DNA of 64,000 nucleotides from contig NZ_JADYUM010000011.1 in the NCBI RefSeq assembly GCF_021531815.1, forward strand, positions 22,923-86,922, given 5' to 3'. Below are positions 34,948-44,424 of this stretch, one piece after another. Within the stretch, counting starts at the first letter, position 1. Each line of letters starts with the position of its first letter. This DNA is from Pseudoflavonifractor phocaeensis. GTDB taxonomy: Bacteria > Bacillota > Clostridia > Oscillospirales > Oscillospiraceae. The notes under the pieces are model-generated. The model worked only from the letters and a program-made list of their open reading frames with translations. It was not told the origin of the DNA and searched no databases. A program made the position numbers and the translations under genes.

Positions 34948-37362
34948 TCATAGAAACAGGCTGCCCAGCTGGTACACCAGCATGGACACCACATAGGCGC
35001 AGCCGATCTGCCAGGCGATGGAGAAGCAGGCCCATTTCTTGCTGTTCATCTCCTTGAACAGAGTGGACACGGCGGCCACGCAGGGGACATACAGCAGCAC
35101 GAAGACCAGCAGGGAAAAGGCGGACAGGGGGGTGAAGCCGGTCATGGCGGCGGCTACCTCCCCGCTGGCTGCGGTAAGGGGGAAGCCGTAGAACATGGAC
35201 AGGGAGGACACCACCATCTCCTTGGCGATGAGGCCGGTGAGCAGGGCCACGGCCGCCTGCCAGTGTCCGAAGCCGCAGGGGCCAAAGATGGGGGCGATCA
35301 CCGAGCCAAGGGCGCCCAGCATGCTGTGGTCGGCGCTCTCCACCATATGGAGGGAGAAGTCGAAGGACTGGAGCAGCCACAGCACCATGGACATGAGCAG
35401 GATCAGGGTGCCCGCTTTGATGAGGAAGCCCTTCACCTTCTGCCATACGTGGGTCATCATGTTGCCCAGGGAGGGCAGGCGGTAGGGGGGCAGCTCCAGC
35501 ACGAAGGGGGCGGGCTCCCCGGCGAACAGGGTGTGCTTGAAAAACAGGCCGGACAAGATGCCCACCACCATACCGATGACGTACAGGGCGAAGACCACCA
35601 ACCCCGCCCAGGCGCCGAAGAAGGCGGAGGAAATGAGGCCGTAGACGGGCAGCTTGGCGGAGCAGGACATGAAGGGCACCAGCAGGATGGTCATCCGCCG
35701 GTCCTTCTCGTTCTCCATGGTCCGGGCGCCCATAATGGCGGGCACCGAGCAGCCAAAGCCCATGAGCATGGGGATGAAGGCCTTGCCGCTGAGGCCGAAC
35801 CGGCGCAGCAGCCGGTCCATGATGAAGGCGGCCCGGGACATATAGCCCGAGTCCTCCAGGAAGGACAGGAAGAAAAACAGCAGGGCGATCTGGGGCAGGA
35901 AGGTGAGCACGCCGCCCACGCCGCCGATGATGCCGTCACACAGAAGGGAGACCAGCACCCGGGACACCCCGGCCCCCGTCAAAACCGCCTCCAGCCAGAC
36001 GGCCAGAGCGTCCATCCCCGCCCCCACCAAGTCGGACAGCCAGGAGCCGAAGGGGCCGAAGGTGACGGCGAACATCACCAGCATGGTGCACAGGAACAGG
36101 GGGATGGCGAAGATCCGGTGGGTCACCACCTTGTCGATCTTCTCGCTGAAGGTCAGCTCCCCGGCTCCCTGGCCCTTGACCACCGAGGCGGAGACTACCT
36201 TTTCAATGTACTGGTAGCGGCTGTCGGCGATGAGGGTCTCCCGGTCTCCCAGGTCGCTGGAGTTCTCATACTCCGCCACCACCTTCTCCAGGCGGTCCTT
36301 CACATTCTGGGGCAGGCCCAGGGCCTTGGCCACGATGTCATCCCCCTCCAACAGCTTGATGGAGGCCCAGTGGGCAGGGAGGTGGGCGGCGTAGGCGTAG
36401 TCGTGGATCAGTTCGCCCATGCGGTGGTGGATGTCGTGGGTAAAGTCGTCATAGAGGTCATCCGGCTCGATGGTGCAGCCCAGGTGCATCTGCCGGTGGG
36501 CGGTGTGGAGCAGTTCCTCCAGCCCCTCCCCCGTCCGGGCGGTGATGGGGACCACGGGGATGCCCAGTTCCTTGGACAGGCGCGCCACGTCGATCTGGTC
36601 CCCCCGCTTGGCCACCTCGTCCATGAAGTTCAGGGCTACCACCATGGGCCGTTCCAGCTCCAGCAGCTGGACGGTGAGGTACAAGTTGCGCTCCAGGTTG
36701 GTGGCGTCCACGATGTCGATGACGCAGTCGGGGGCCTCCCCGATGATAAAGTCCCGGGAGACGATCTCCTCCATGGAGTAGGGGGACAGGGAGTAGATGC
36801 CGGGCAGGTCCACCACCGTGAGCACCTTGTCCCCCAGATGGGCGGTGCCCTCCTTTTTCTCCACCGTGACGCCGGGCCAGTTGCCCACATACTGGTTGGA
36901 GCCGGTGAGGGCGTTGAACAGAGTGGTCTTGCCGCAGTTGGGGTTGCCCGCCAGGGCGATGCGCATGGGCCGGCTGTCGTGGGCGGAGGCGTCATAGCCC
37001 GCGGCGTGCTCATTGAGCTCATGCTCATGGTCCCGCATCTGGCGGCGCACCGTCTCCGGGTCCGCCTCCCGGCGGGTCATGGCCCGGCGTGCGCTGTCCG
37101 CCTCCCGGCGCGGGTTGCCCATGACGATCTGCTCCGCGTCCGCCCGGCGCAGGGACAGCTCATAGCCCCGGAGGCTCACCTCCAGGGGGTCCCCCAGGGG
37201 GGCGATCTTGGTCACCTTCACCTGGGTCCCGGGGGTCAGCCCCATGTCCACCAGCCGCCGCTTCACCGCTCCGGACTGGTTGCCCACCGAGAGGATGGTG
37301 CCGCTCTGGCCCGGAGTCAGGTCATTCAATGTTTTCCTATCCGGTCTTTTTGTCTGTTCCAT
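34948..37362 (-). CDS. feoB: Ferrous iron transporter, FeoA-FeoB fusion
   Basis: This 804-residue protein imports Fe(II). The first 80 residues form a FeoA-like SH3 domain (LNDLTPGQSGTILSVGNQSG, RRLVDMGLTPGTQVKV), followed by a charged linker. The FeoB G domain carries G1 GNPNCGKTTLFNALTG near 142, G3 DLPGIYSLSPYS and the GTPase-coupled GDI region. The C-terminal half has the Gate motifs and helices (GFGCSVPAIMGARTMEN, a Cys-containing pore segment). FeoA is usually a separate gene; fusion is known in some Clostridia and Bacteroidetes. Its promoter is strong; no clear Fur box was seen. Confidence 0.95.
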   Translation of the reverse strand: MEQTKRPDRKTLNDLTPGQSGTILSVGNQSGAVKRRLVDMGLTPGTQVKVTKIAPLGDPLEVSLRGYELSLRRADAEQIVMGNPRREADSARRAMTRREADPETVRRQMRDHEHELNEHAAGYDASAHDSRPMRIALAGNPNCGKTTLFNALTGSNQYVGNWPGVTVEKKEGTAHLGDKVLTVVDLPGIYSLSPYSMEEIVSRDFIIGEAPDCVIDIVDATNLERNLYLTVQLLELERPMVVALNFMDEVAKRGDQIDVARLSKELGIPVVPITARTGEGLEELLHTAHRQMHLGCTIEPDDLYDDFTHDIHHRMGELIHDYAYAAHLPAHWASIKLLEGDDIVAKALGLPQNVKDRLEKVVAEYENSSDLGDRETLIADSRYQYIEKVVSASVVKGQGAGELTFSEKIDKVVTHRIFAIPLFLCTMLVMFAVTFGPFGSWLSDLVGAGMDALAVWLEAVLTGAGVSRVLVSLLCDGIIGGVGGVLTFLPQIALLFFFLSFLEDSGYMSRAAFIMDRLLRRFGLSGKAFIPMLMGFGCSVPAIMGARTMENEKDRRMTILLVPFMSCSAKLPVYGLISSAFFGAWAGLVVFALYVIGMVVGILSGLFFKHTLFAGEPAPFVLELPPYRLPSLGNMMTHVWQKVKGFLIKAGTLILLMSMVLWLLQSFDFSLHMVESADHSMLGALGSVIAPIFGPCGFGHWQAAVALLTGLIAKEMVVSSLSMFYGFPLTAASGEVAAAMTGFTPLSAFSLLVFVLLYVPCVAAVSTLFKEMNSKKWACFSIAWQIGCAYVVSMLVYQLGSLFL

Positions 37363-37400
37363 TGATAAGTCCCTTCTCTTGGATCAGAATATCCACATAG

Positions 37401-37429
37401 ATTATACGAAAGGGCCCCTATAATTTCAA
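37401..37429 (-). promoter_or_regulatory. Promoter of feoAB
   Basis: On the reverse strand, TTGAAA (37429-37424), 17 bases and a consensus TATAAT (37406-37401), 38 bases before the start codon. Confidence 0.8.
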
Positions 37430-37532
37430 GGGAAAGTTAATTGCAGCAAACTCCTCCGGGTACAGAAAAGGAGCGCCCGAAACCTGCGTCCCTTTGTGCA
37501 GATTTTAACGGTCGGGCCACCGGGACATAAAA

Positions 37533-37560
37533 AACGGAGCGCCCAGCCGGACGCTCCGTT
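37533..37560 (-). terminator. Terminator after the displaced pta 3' end
   Basis: AACGGAGCG / CGCTCCGTT with a 10-base loop and a T-run on the reverse strand. It is nearly identical to the terminator at 37782-37809. Confidence 0.85.
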
Positions 37561-37577
37561 CCTTTTCCTATTTACTA

Positions 37578-37616
37578 TGTTCAGGCCAGGGCGGCGGTGA
37601 TGATAGCCATGGAATA
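37578..37616 (-). pseudogene. Second copy of the pta 3' end
   Basis: Read on the reverse strand this is TATTCCATGGCTATCATC followed by the last codons and the TGA of pta, encoding YSMAIITAALA. It matches the intact gene (37823-37858) in 35 of 36 bases and is also followed by a near-identical terminator. It has no start. It is probably either the ancestral or a donated 3' end left by insertion of the 37617-37779 element. Confidence 0.85.
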
Positions 37617-37779
37617 GGTCCCATGGGAGCGCACTCCCATGGGAACCCGTTACTGTTTCAATGCTCGGGCGAAGTGAATTCGCCCTGCGCAAATCCGGTC
37701 CCGCTTTGGCGGCACCGGATTTACGGCGCACAGCGCCGCCCCATCACAGATGGGGCCCGAGGTCTATTCCATGGCAAAT
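37617..37779. repeat. Hairpin-array insert between two pta 3' ends
   Basis: The 163-base insert consists of successive perfect inverted repeats: CCCATGGGAG-N4-CTCCCATGGG (about 37622-37643), GGGCGAA-N5-TTCGCCC, AAATCCGGT-N14-ACCGGATTT, GGCGC-N3-GCGCC and CCCCATC-N3-GATGGGG. It ends with GAGGTCTATTCCATGGC (37759-37775), an inverted copy of pta coding sequence. No open frame or T-run is present. Confidence 0.8.
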
Positions 37780-37864
37780 AAAACGGAGCGCCCAGCTGGA
37801 CGCTCCGTTCTCTCTATTCTGTTCAGGCCAGGGCAGCGGTGATGATAGCCATGGAATAGACCTC
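37759..37864. repeat. 17-bp inverted repeat spanning the pta stop and terminator
   Basis: GAGGTCTATTCCATGGC at 37759-37775 is the exact inverse of pta coding bases at 37848-37864. The arms are separated by exactly 72 bases that contain the pta stop codon and its terminator. A matching structure with the same 72-base separation is found at pyrG. Confidence 0.9.
37782..37809 (-). terminator. Terminator of pta
   Basis: AACGGAGCG / CGCTCCGTT with a 10-base loop; the reverse strand continues TTTTATTT. Confidence 0.85.
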
Positions 37865-38797
37865 CTGGGCGTTGCAGCCGCGGGACAGGTCGTTGATGGG
37901 GGCATTCAGGCCCAGCAGGATGGGGCCGTAAGCCTCGAAGGAGCCCAGGCGCTGGGCGATCTTGTAGCCGATGTTGCCGGCGTTGATGTCGGGGAAGATG
38001 AAGGTGTTGGCGTAGCCGGCCACCTTGGAGCCCTTGCACTTGGTCTGGGCCACCCGGGGGGAGACAGCGGCGTCGAACTGCAGCTCGCCCTCGATGGGCA
38101 CGTTGGGCATGGCCAGCTTGGCCTTCTCGGCGGCGTTGCGCATCTTGTCCACGTCCTCGCCCTTGCCGGAGCCCAGGGTGGAGTAGCTCAGGAAGGCCAC
38201 CTTGGGGTCGATGCCGAAGATCTTGGCGCAGGAGACGGTCTCGGAGGCGATCTCCACCAGCTCGTCCTCGGTGGGCTTAATGTTGATGGCGCAGTCGGCC
38301 ATGGCCAGCACGTCGTTGTCGCCGGTGGCGGAAGGACGGACCAGGATGAAGCAGGAGGACACGATGGAGTTGCCGGGCTTGGTCTTGACCAGCTGCAGGG
38401 CGGGACGGACGGTGTCGGCGGTGGAGTAGGTGGCGCCGCCCAGCAGGGCGTCAGCCTCACCCATGGCCACCAGCATGGTGCCGAAGTAGTTGCCCTTCTT
38501 CAGGGCGGCGCGGCAGTCGTCCTCGGTCATCTTGCCCTTGCGCAGCTCCACCATGCGCTTGACCATGGCGTCCATGCCGGCGTAGGTCTCGGGGTCGATG
38601 ATGATGGCGCCCCGGATGTTGAAGCCGGCCTCCTCGGCGGCGGCCAGAACCGCGGCCTCATTGCCGATGAGGATGGGGGTCAGGAAGGTACCGGACAGCA
38701 GGCGGGCGGAAGCCTCCAGGATACGGGGGTCGGTGCCCTCGGTGAACACGATCTTGCGGGGGTGTGCTTTCAGGATCTCGATGAGTTTCTTGAACAT
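37823..38797 (-). CDS. pta: Phosphate acetyltransferase
   Basis: The 324-residue short-form enzyme interconverts acetyl-CoA and acetyl phosphate, supplying acetate kinase for ATP formation in fermentation. Family segments include KIVFTEGTDPRILEAS near 15, GGATYSTADTVRPALQLV near 120, and FPDINAGNIGYKIAQRLG near 280 with the CoA/phosphate-binding residues. The start follows TTGGAGGAA. No ackA is adjacent. The last codons carry an inverted-repeat arm and are duplicated 242 bases downstream. Confidence 0.97.
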   Translation of the reverse strand: MFKKLIEILKAHPRKIVFTEGTDPRILEASARLLSGTFLTPILIGNEAAVLAAAEEAGFNIRGAIIIDPETYAGMDAMVKRMVELRKGKMTEDDCRAALKKGNYFGTMLVAMGEADALLGGATYSTADTVRPALQLVKTKPGNSIVSSCFILVRPSATGDNDVLAMADCAINIKPTEDELVEIASETVSCAKIFGIDPKVAFLSYSTLGSGKGEDVDKMRNAAEKAKLAMPNVPIEGELQFDAAVSPRVAQTKCKGSKVAGYANTFIFPDINAGNIGYKIAQRLGSFEAYGPILLGLNAPINDLSRGCNAQEVYSMAIITAALA

Positions 38798-38851
38798 ATT
38801 TCATTCCTCCAAATCAAATTCCGGCGCACAAACACGCTGCTTTCGGTGACT

Positions 38852-38880
38852 ATGGTAGCATTTCCCGCCGCAAAATGCAA
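38852..38880 (-). promoter_or_regulatory. Promoter of pta
   Basis: On the reverse strand, TTGCAT (38880-38875), 17 bases and TACCAT (38857-38852). The rest of the 309-base gap between pta and the XRE gene shows nothing else beyond the XRE promoter. Confidence 0.6.
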
Positions 38881-39038
38881 GAGCCTTGGCCCCGGTTTCC
38901 GTCCTTCTTTTTCGATGGATCAGGCCCCTGCCATGCCGGTTTGTTCAAGGGTCGGCCGCATACCCCGCCCTTCCGGGCAAAACGGCCCGCAGACGGCCCC
39001 ATTCTCCGGCTCTCCCGGAATTTTTCCGCATTTTCCTC

Positions 39039-39068
39039 TTTACGCCACGTAATGTTTTCAGGTATACT
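39039..39068 (+). promoter_or_regulatory. Promoter and palindromic operator of the XRE-family gene
   Basis: TTTACG (39039-39044), 18 bases and TATACT (39063-39068). The -10 lies within the perfect 13-bp palindrome GGTATACTATACC (39061-39073), so a dimeric repressor bound there would cover the promoter. Autoregulation by the XRE protein is the simplest reading. Confidence 0.6.
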
Positions 39069-39106
39069 ATACCAAGTGTATTGTGATTTTTATGAGGTGA
39101 CCACTT

Positions 39107-39796
39107 GTGAACGAAGAATTTTCCCGCACCCTGTCCCTCCTCCGCCAGGAGAAGGGGGTCAGCCAACGCACCGCCGCCGCGGCCCTGGGGATCTCCCAGG
39201 CCCTGCTGAGCCACTATGAAAACGGCATCCGGGAGCCCGGCCTCCCCTTTGTGGTTCGTGCCTGCGACTACTACGGCGTGTCCGCCGACTTTCTCCTGGG
39301 CCGCACCCTCAGCCGGGACGGCACCACCATCGCTCCGGAGGAGCTCTACGACCTGAGCGACGAGAAAAACAATTCCATGAAGGGCGGCGTGCTGGCCCTG
39401 CTGTCCAAAAAGCTGCTGGTCAACTCCATCGGCGTGCTTTTCGACCTGCTGTCCAAGACGGGCAGCCGGGAGGCCATCAAGGCCGCCTCCAACTACCTGT
39501 CCACCGCCGTCTACACCATGTACCGCCGGCTGTACCAGGCGGACCCCGGCAACAACCCCGACTTTTTCTCCGTCCCCACCCACTATTTTCAGGCGGGTCT
39601 GGCGGAGGCGGACATGAAGTGCGCCGAGGCAGAGCTGGCCGACGCCCTGGCCATTCACATCAAGGAAAAGGGGCCCATGCCTGAGATGACCCACGACGCC
39701 CTGGCCCGGAATTATCCCGTGCTGTACCAGTCCCTGCTCCAGGTGGTCCACAACACCGGCGAGCGGATCAACGGCATTATGGCGGGCCGGAAGTAA
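39107..39796 (+). CDS. XRE-family transcriptional regulator
   Basis: The 229-residue protein has an N-terminal HTH_3 domain (LRQEKGVSQRTAAAALGISQALLSHYENGIREP, positions about 10-45) followed by ACDYYGVSADFLLGRTL, the usual end of the DNA-binding domain. The C-terminal 150 residues are helical and unrelated to any sensor domain I know. The GTG start at 39107 follows a GAGGTG site. Its promoter overlaps a perfect palindrome. A stand-alone regulator; targets other than itself are not evident. Confidence 0.88.
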   Translation: MNEEFSRTLSLLRQEKGVSQRTAAAALGISQALLSHYENGIREPGLPFVVRACDYYGVSADFLLGRTLSRDGTTIAPEELYDLSDEKNNSMKGGVLALLSKKLLVNSIGVLFDLLSKTGSREAIKAASNYLSTAVYTMYRRLYQADPGNNPDFFSVPTHYFQAGLAEADMKCAEAELADALAIHIKEKGPMPEMTHDALARNYPVLYQSLLQVVHNTGERINGIMAGRK

Positions 39797-39848
39797 AACA
39801 ATCTTTCCCCCTTAACGCGTTACGGCACATCCGCAAAGGAGGCAGATT

Positions 39849-40385
39849 ATGCGTAAATTGAGGACCCTCCTCCCCATGGTTTTCCTTCCATTGATATTGG
39901 TGCTGTCCGCCTGTCAGCAAAATCCCGCTCCTCCGTCCGAGCCAACCTTCGACCCCGTTGTATTTGTCCGCACCAGTGTGCAGACGCAGCCTGACGGCAG
40001 TTACGGCATTTGGGAATATAATGCCGATGAGAGCCGGACGCGTTTTACTTCCTATGACAGCCTCGGCCGTTACGCGTACCGCATCGATTGTCTCTACGAC
40101 GGCCAGAACCGTCTGCTTGAGGAGAAGTATCAGGGGCTCAACCAAGACGGCTCCGTCTTGGAGCAGTACACAACGTACAACTACTCAGGCGCCGAAGCTG
40201 TCATTACCCTGAAAACCCCGGATTCTGCCCGCGCGGCCTGTACCTATACCATGTCTGACCCTGCGCATCAGGTAAAGGTCAAAAACGTGGGTCAGTCCTC
40301 CGGTAAGGTCACAGAACTGACCATTAAAGAGCTGGATGTCCAGGGCACCTGGCTGACCGATCAGCGCATCGTTCTGGAGCCGTAA
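39849..40385 (+). CDS. Lipoprotein with RHS/YD-like segment
   Basis: The 178-residue product has a lipoprotein signal ([22 protein letters not shown]) with lipobox LSAC. It includes [20 protein letters not shown], which resembles a YD-repeat hairpin. No enzymatic motif was found. Codon use is less GC-biased than in lepA next to it. AAAGGAGG precedes the ATG. Function unknown. Confidence 0.7.
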   Translation: MRKLRTLLPMVFLPLILVLSACQQNPAPPSEPTFDPVVFVRTSVQTQPDGSYGIWEYNADESRTRFTSYDSLGRYAYRIDCLYDGQNRLLEEKYQGLNQDGSVLEQYTTYNYSGAEAVITLKTPDSARAACTYTMSDPAHQVKVKNVGQSSGKVTELTIKELDVQGTWLTDQRIVLEP

Positions 40386-40428
40386 ATATTCCAGTCTTTT
40401 ATCCCATATCCCACAAACGAGGTGCATT

Positions 40429-42237
<1,809 letters not shown>

Positions 42238-42242
42238 AAAAG

Positions 42243-42275
42243 AAGCGCCTGGGATTCCAGGCGCTTCCTTTGCAA
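42243..42275 (+). terminator. Terminator of lepA
   Basis: AAGCGCCTGG-gatt-CCAGGCGCTT, directly after the stop codon, followed by CCTTTGC. Confidence 0.8.
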
Positions 42276-42328
42276 AAATTCCCTTTTTTAGTGGAGGCCG
42301 CGTCCGATGACGCGGCCTCCATCTTTCT

Positions 42329-42658
42329 TCAGTCCGCTTTCTCCACGGACAGGACCGTTCCGGTAAAGGGGTCCACCACAGACAACTCCCCGGTATAGGT
42401 CACCGTCACCCGGTCCCCTACTTCCCGGTCCGCCAGCCCCTCCGGGACCCCGCCCTCAAAGGTCAGGGCGTAGCTGTTGCCCTGGTCGTCGGTGACCACA
42501 AACATGAAGTCCTTCACCTCGTCTAGGGTGCCGGTGAGCGTCTTTTCCTCTCCGTTTTTTTCCGCTCCGGAGGACTCGCCTCCGGGCTGTTTCCCGCCGC
42601 ATCCGGCGCAGGCCAGCAGCATCAAAACCGCCAGCAGACATCCAAGTACACGTTTCAT
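42329..42658 (-). CDS. Small lipoprotein, last gene of the ECF operon
   Basis: The 109-residue product has a lipoprotein signal (MKRVLGCLLAVLMLLACAGC) with lipobox CAGC and a short OB-like beta domain (LTGTLDEVKDFMFVVTDDQGN ... DRVTVTYTGELS). The start at 42658 follows AAAGGAAAAGG. An ATG at 42676 that overlaps the RsiV-like stop as ATGA is possible but would spoil the signal peptide. It probably works with the sigma/anti-sigma pair in envelope-stress response; function unknown. Confidence 0.75.
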   Translation of the reverse strand: MKRVLGCLLAVLMLLACAGCGGKQPGGESSGAEKNGEEKTLTGTLDEVKDFMFVVTDDQGNSYALTFEGGVPEGLADREVGDRVTVTYTGELSVVDPFTGTVLSVEKAD

Positions 42659-42672
42659 TTCCTTTTCCTTTC

Positions 42673-43518
42673 TCATTTCAGCAGGTCGTCGTACACCTCC
42701 GCCGGGATGGTAAATTCCGGCATCCCCATGTAGCCGGGGGCGATGGTGTACTGGTCAAACACCAGGACCAAATTTCCATCCTGGTCAAAATAGAAATTCT
42801 GCTCCGGGTCGATGGCGGCAAACTCCTCTGGGAAGTACGTTTTCATGTCATCCTCCCCGGACTGCTCCTCCATCTGCCGGCACACCTCACCGGACAGTGC
42901 GCCCACATAGTCCCCGTCCTCCCGGAACAGGTCCTTCAGCGTCACCACTCGGTCGGTGGTTTTGTCGATGTGGTAAAACCGGCTGGTCTGGCCGCTGTCG
43001 GTCCGGGTTTCCACCGTGTCAACGCGGAGGGTGAACCAGGCGTCGCTGTCCGCCACCACGGTGCCGGTCACGTCCAGGCCGTAGTAGCCCTCCTGCCCCA
43101 GTTCCGCCTCACAGGTCTCCCGGAATTGGGCCATGAGCCGGTCGATGTACTCCTGTTCCCGGCTGTTGACCTCCTGGGCGGCCCCGCCGCCCGCCAGCTC
43201 CGGCACGGTGACCTCCGCGCTGTGGAATCCGTCGTCATAGGTGTATGCCCGGAAGGTGACCACTCGCACCACAGCCCCCAGCACCGGGATCTCCGCCATG
43301 GCCGCCGCGGCCGTGGGGGACAGGTTGGGGATGGCGATGAACAGCGCCAGCGCCGCCGCAGCCCAGGCCGTCCAGCGGGACGCGGGGCGCGCGGGGTGTT
43401 TCTTCTCGGGTTCCTCCAAGGCGGCGCAGGCGGCAAATACCCGCCCGGCATAGCCCTCCGGCAGGGGGAAGGGTTCGTTTTTGGCCCGCTCTCTCAGTAT
43501 CTCGTCAAATTGATCCAT
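42673..43518 (-). CDS. RsiV-like anti-sigma factor / lysozyme-sensor type membrane protein
   Basis: The 281-residue bitopic protein has an N-terminal cytoplasmic segment (LRERAKNEPFPLPEGYAGRVFAA), one membrane helix at about 47-65, and an extracellular domain of about 210 residues ending FTIPAEVYDDLLK. The DUF4163-DUF3298 arrangement (NSREQEYIDRLMAQF ... VVTLKDLFRE) matches Bacillus RsiV, which binds lysozyme and is cleaved to release SigV. Here it lies 9 bases after an ECF sigma gene, so the same role is likely. Lysozyme binding itself is inference. Confidence 0.88.
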   Translation of the reverse strand: MDQFDEILRERAKNEPFPLPEGYAGRVFAACAALEEPEKKHPARPASRWTAWAAAALALFIAIPNLSPTAAAAMAEIPVLGAVVRVVTFRAYTYDDGFHSAEVTVPELAGGGAAQEVNSREQEYIDRLMAQFRETCEAELGQEGYYGLDVTGTVVADSDAWFTLRVDTVETRTDSGQTSRFYHIDKTTDRVVTLKDLFREDGDYVGALSGEVCRQMEEQSGEDDMKTYFPEEFAAIDPEQNFYFDQDGNLVLVFDQYTIAPGYMGMPEFTIPAEVYDDLLK

Positions 43519-43527
43519 TGTCGCACC

Positions 43528-44013
43528 TCATTTCTCGTCCAGAAGCTCCCGCAGGCGGGCCCGTCCCCGGAACAGCCGGGTCTTGACCGCCGCCTCGCTG
43601 ATGCCCAGCACACGGCTGATCTCCCGGATGGACAACCCGTCGTAGTAGAACAGGGTCACCGGGGCCCGCAGCTCATCGCTCAGGGACAGCACCGCCTGCC
43701 ACAGGGACAGCCGCTGGACATGGTCGGTCTCCGGAGCCGGGATCTCCCCCACCGCGTCCAGGTCCACCGTGCTCTGCCGCCTGCGGCAGGCGTCGTAGCA
43801 CTTGTTGGCCAGAATGCGCAGCACCCAGGGCTTGAATTTCTCCGCGTCCCGCAGAGAATCCCGCCGTTCAAAGGCGGTGCAGATGGCCTCCTGCACCGCA
43901 TCCTCAGCGTCCTCGTCGCTGCGGAGAATGGCTCTGGCGGTGCGGAACATGGCCTCCTGACAGCCGATGATCCGTGCGCAGAATGTCTCCTTGTCCATAA
44001 CAGCTTGCGTCAT
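43528..44013 (-). CDS. ECF RNA polymerase sigma factor (SigV-like)
   Basis: The 161-residue sigma factor has region 2 (DEDAEDAVQEAICTAFERRDSL ... KFKPWVLRILANKCYDACRR) and region 4 (LFYYDGLSIREISRVLGISEAAVKTRLFRGRARL). It is of the SigV/ECF30 type by gene pairing with RsiV. Start ATG 44013 lies 13 bases from AGGAAGGAG, a long spacing; an ATG at 43998 lacks any site. Upstream sits a candidate self-regulated promoter GTCACCTTT-N13-CATCTTA (44086-44114), which matches the one in front of the PstS-like gene at 47688. Confidence 0.93.
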   Translation of the reverse strand: MTQAVMDKETFCARIIGCQEAMFRTARAILRSDEDAEDAVQEAICTAFERRDSLRDAEKFKPWVLRILANKCYDACRRRQSTVDLDAVGEIPAPETDHVQRLSLWQAVLSLSDELRAPVTLFYYDGLSIREISRVLGISEAAVKTRLFRGRARLRELLDEK

Positions 44014-44047
44014 ATCCCTGGGATGGCTCCTTCCTGATGGGTAAAAT

Positions 44048-44069
44048 GGAGGGGCGGCGCCGCCCCTCC
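44048..44069. repeat. Perfect 22-bp palindrome in the ECF operon leader
   Basis: GGAGGGGCGGC is followed immediately by its exact complement, without loop. It lies between the ECF-type promoter and the ribosome-binding site of the sigma gene and would form an extremely stable RNA hairpin in the leader. Confidence 0.75.
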
Positions 44070-44085
44070 GCGACCGGTCATAGAA

Positions 44086-44114
44086 TAAGATGCTTTTTCG
44101 GGGAAAAAGGTGAC
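44086..44114 (-). promoter_or_regulatory. ECF-type promoter of the sigma/anti-sigma operon
   Basis: Reverse strand GTCACCTTT (44114-44106), 13 bases, CATCTTA (44092-44086). The AAC/CACC-like -35 and CRTCT -10 are the usual form for ECF sigma factors and differ from sigma-A. The same spacing recurs at 47688-47716. Confidence 0.7.
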
Positions 44115-44143
44115 AGGGCCGGAAAACTTTTTTCTCCGGTTTT

Positions 44144-44296
44144 TTAGTTTTCACCCTGCTCCCGGACGTGGACCTTCAAAACCTGCCGGATATACCCGGG
44201 CAGCGTATAGCAATTCTCTTGTGACAAAATTTTCAGCTGCTCATAGAGTTCCTGCGGCATGGATACGCTGACCTTTTTCTTCAAAGTTTCTTTCAT
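44144..44296 (-). CDS. Ribbon-helix-helix (CopG/Arc-type) 50-residue protein
   Basis: A short reverse gene encodes MKETLKKKVSVSMPQELYEQ followed by LKILSQENCYTLPGYIRQVL and a basic tail. The strand KKKVSVSMP plus two helices with GYIRQVL is the standard ribbon-helix-helix fold. Such proteins are DNA-binding antitoxins or regulators. GAGGTGA precedes the ATG at 44296. No toxin gene is adjacent, so it is a solitary regulator or orphan antitoxin. Two copies of TTAAAATG upstream may be its operator. It lies just upstream of the ECF operon on the same strand. Confidence 0.75.
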   Translation of the reverse strand: MKETLKKKVSVSMPQELYEQLKILSQENCYTLPGYIRQVLKVHVREQGEN

Positions 44297-44344
44297 TGCA
44301 GTCACCTCGTCCCCATTTTAACGCACAGTCCTATCAACCGGCTC

Positions 44345-44371
44345 ATTTTAACCTGAATCAGGGTATGTCAA
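44345..44371 (-). promoter_or_regulatory. Possible promoter of the ribbon-helix-helix gene
   Basis: Reverse strand TTGACA (44371-44366), a short 15-base spacer, TAAAAT (44350-44345). The spacer is shorter than ideal. Confidence 0.4.
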
Positions 44372-44424
44372 CGGAGCAGGGGCAAATGGAGGCTTCCGCC
44401 TGCGGGCAGCAATTTTCAGTCAGT

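Noticed and set aside
35263..37365. 700-codon forward open frame opposite feoB
   Set aside because: Same antisense effect, with His/Gly/Gln-rich translation. feoB is fully supported by motifs and promoter.
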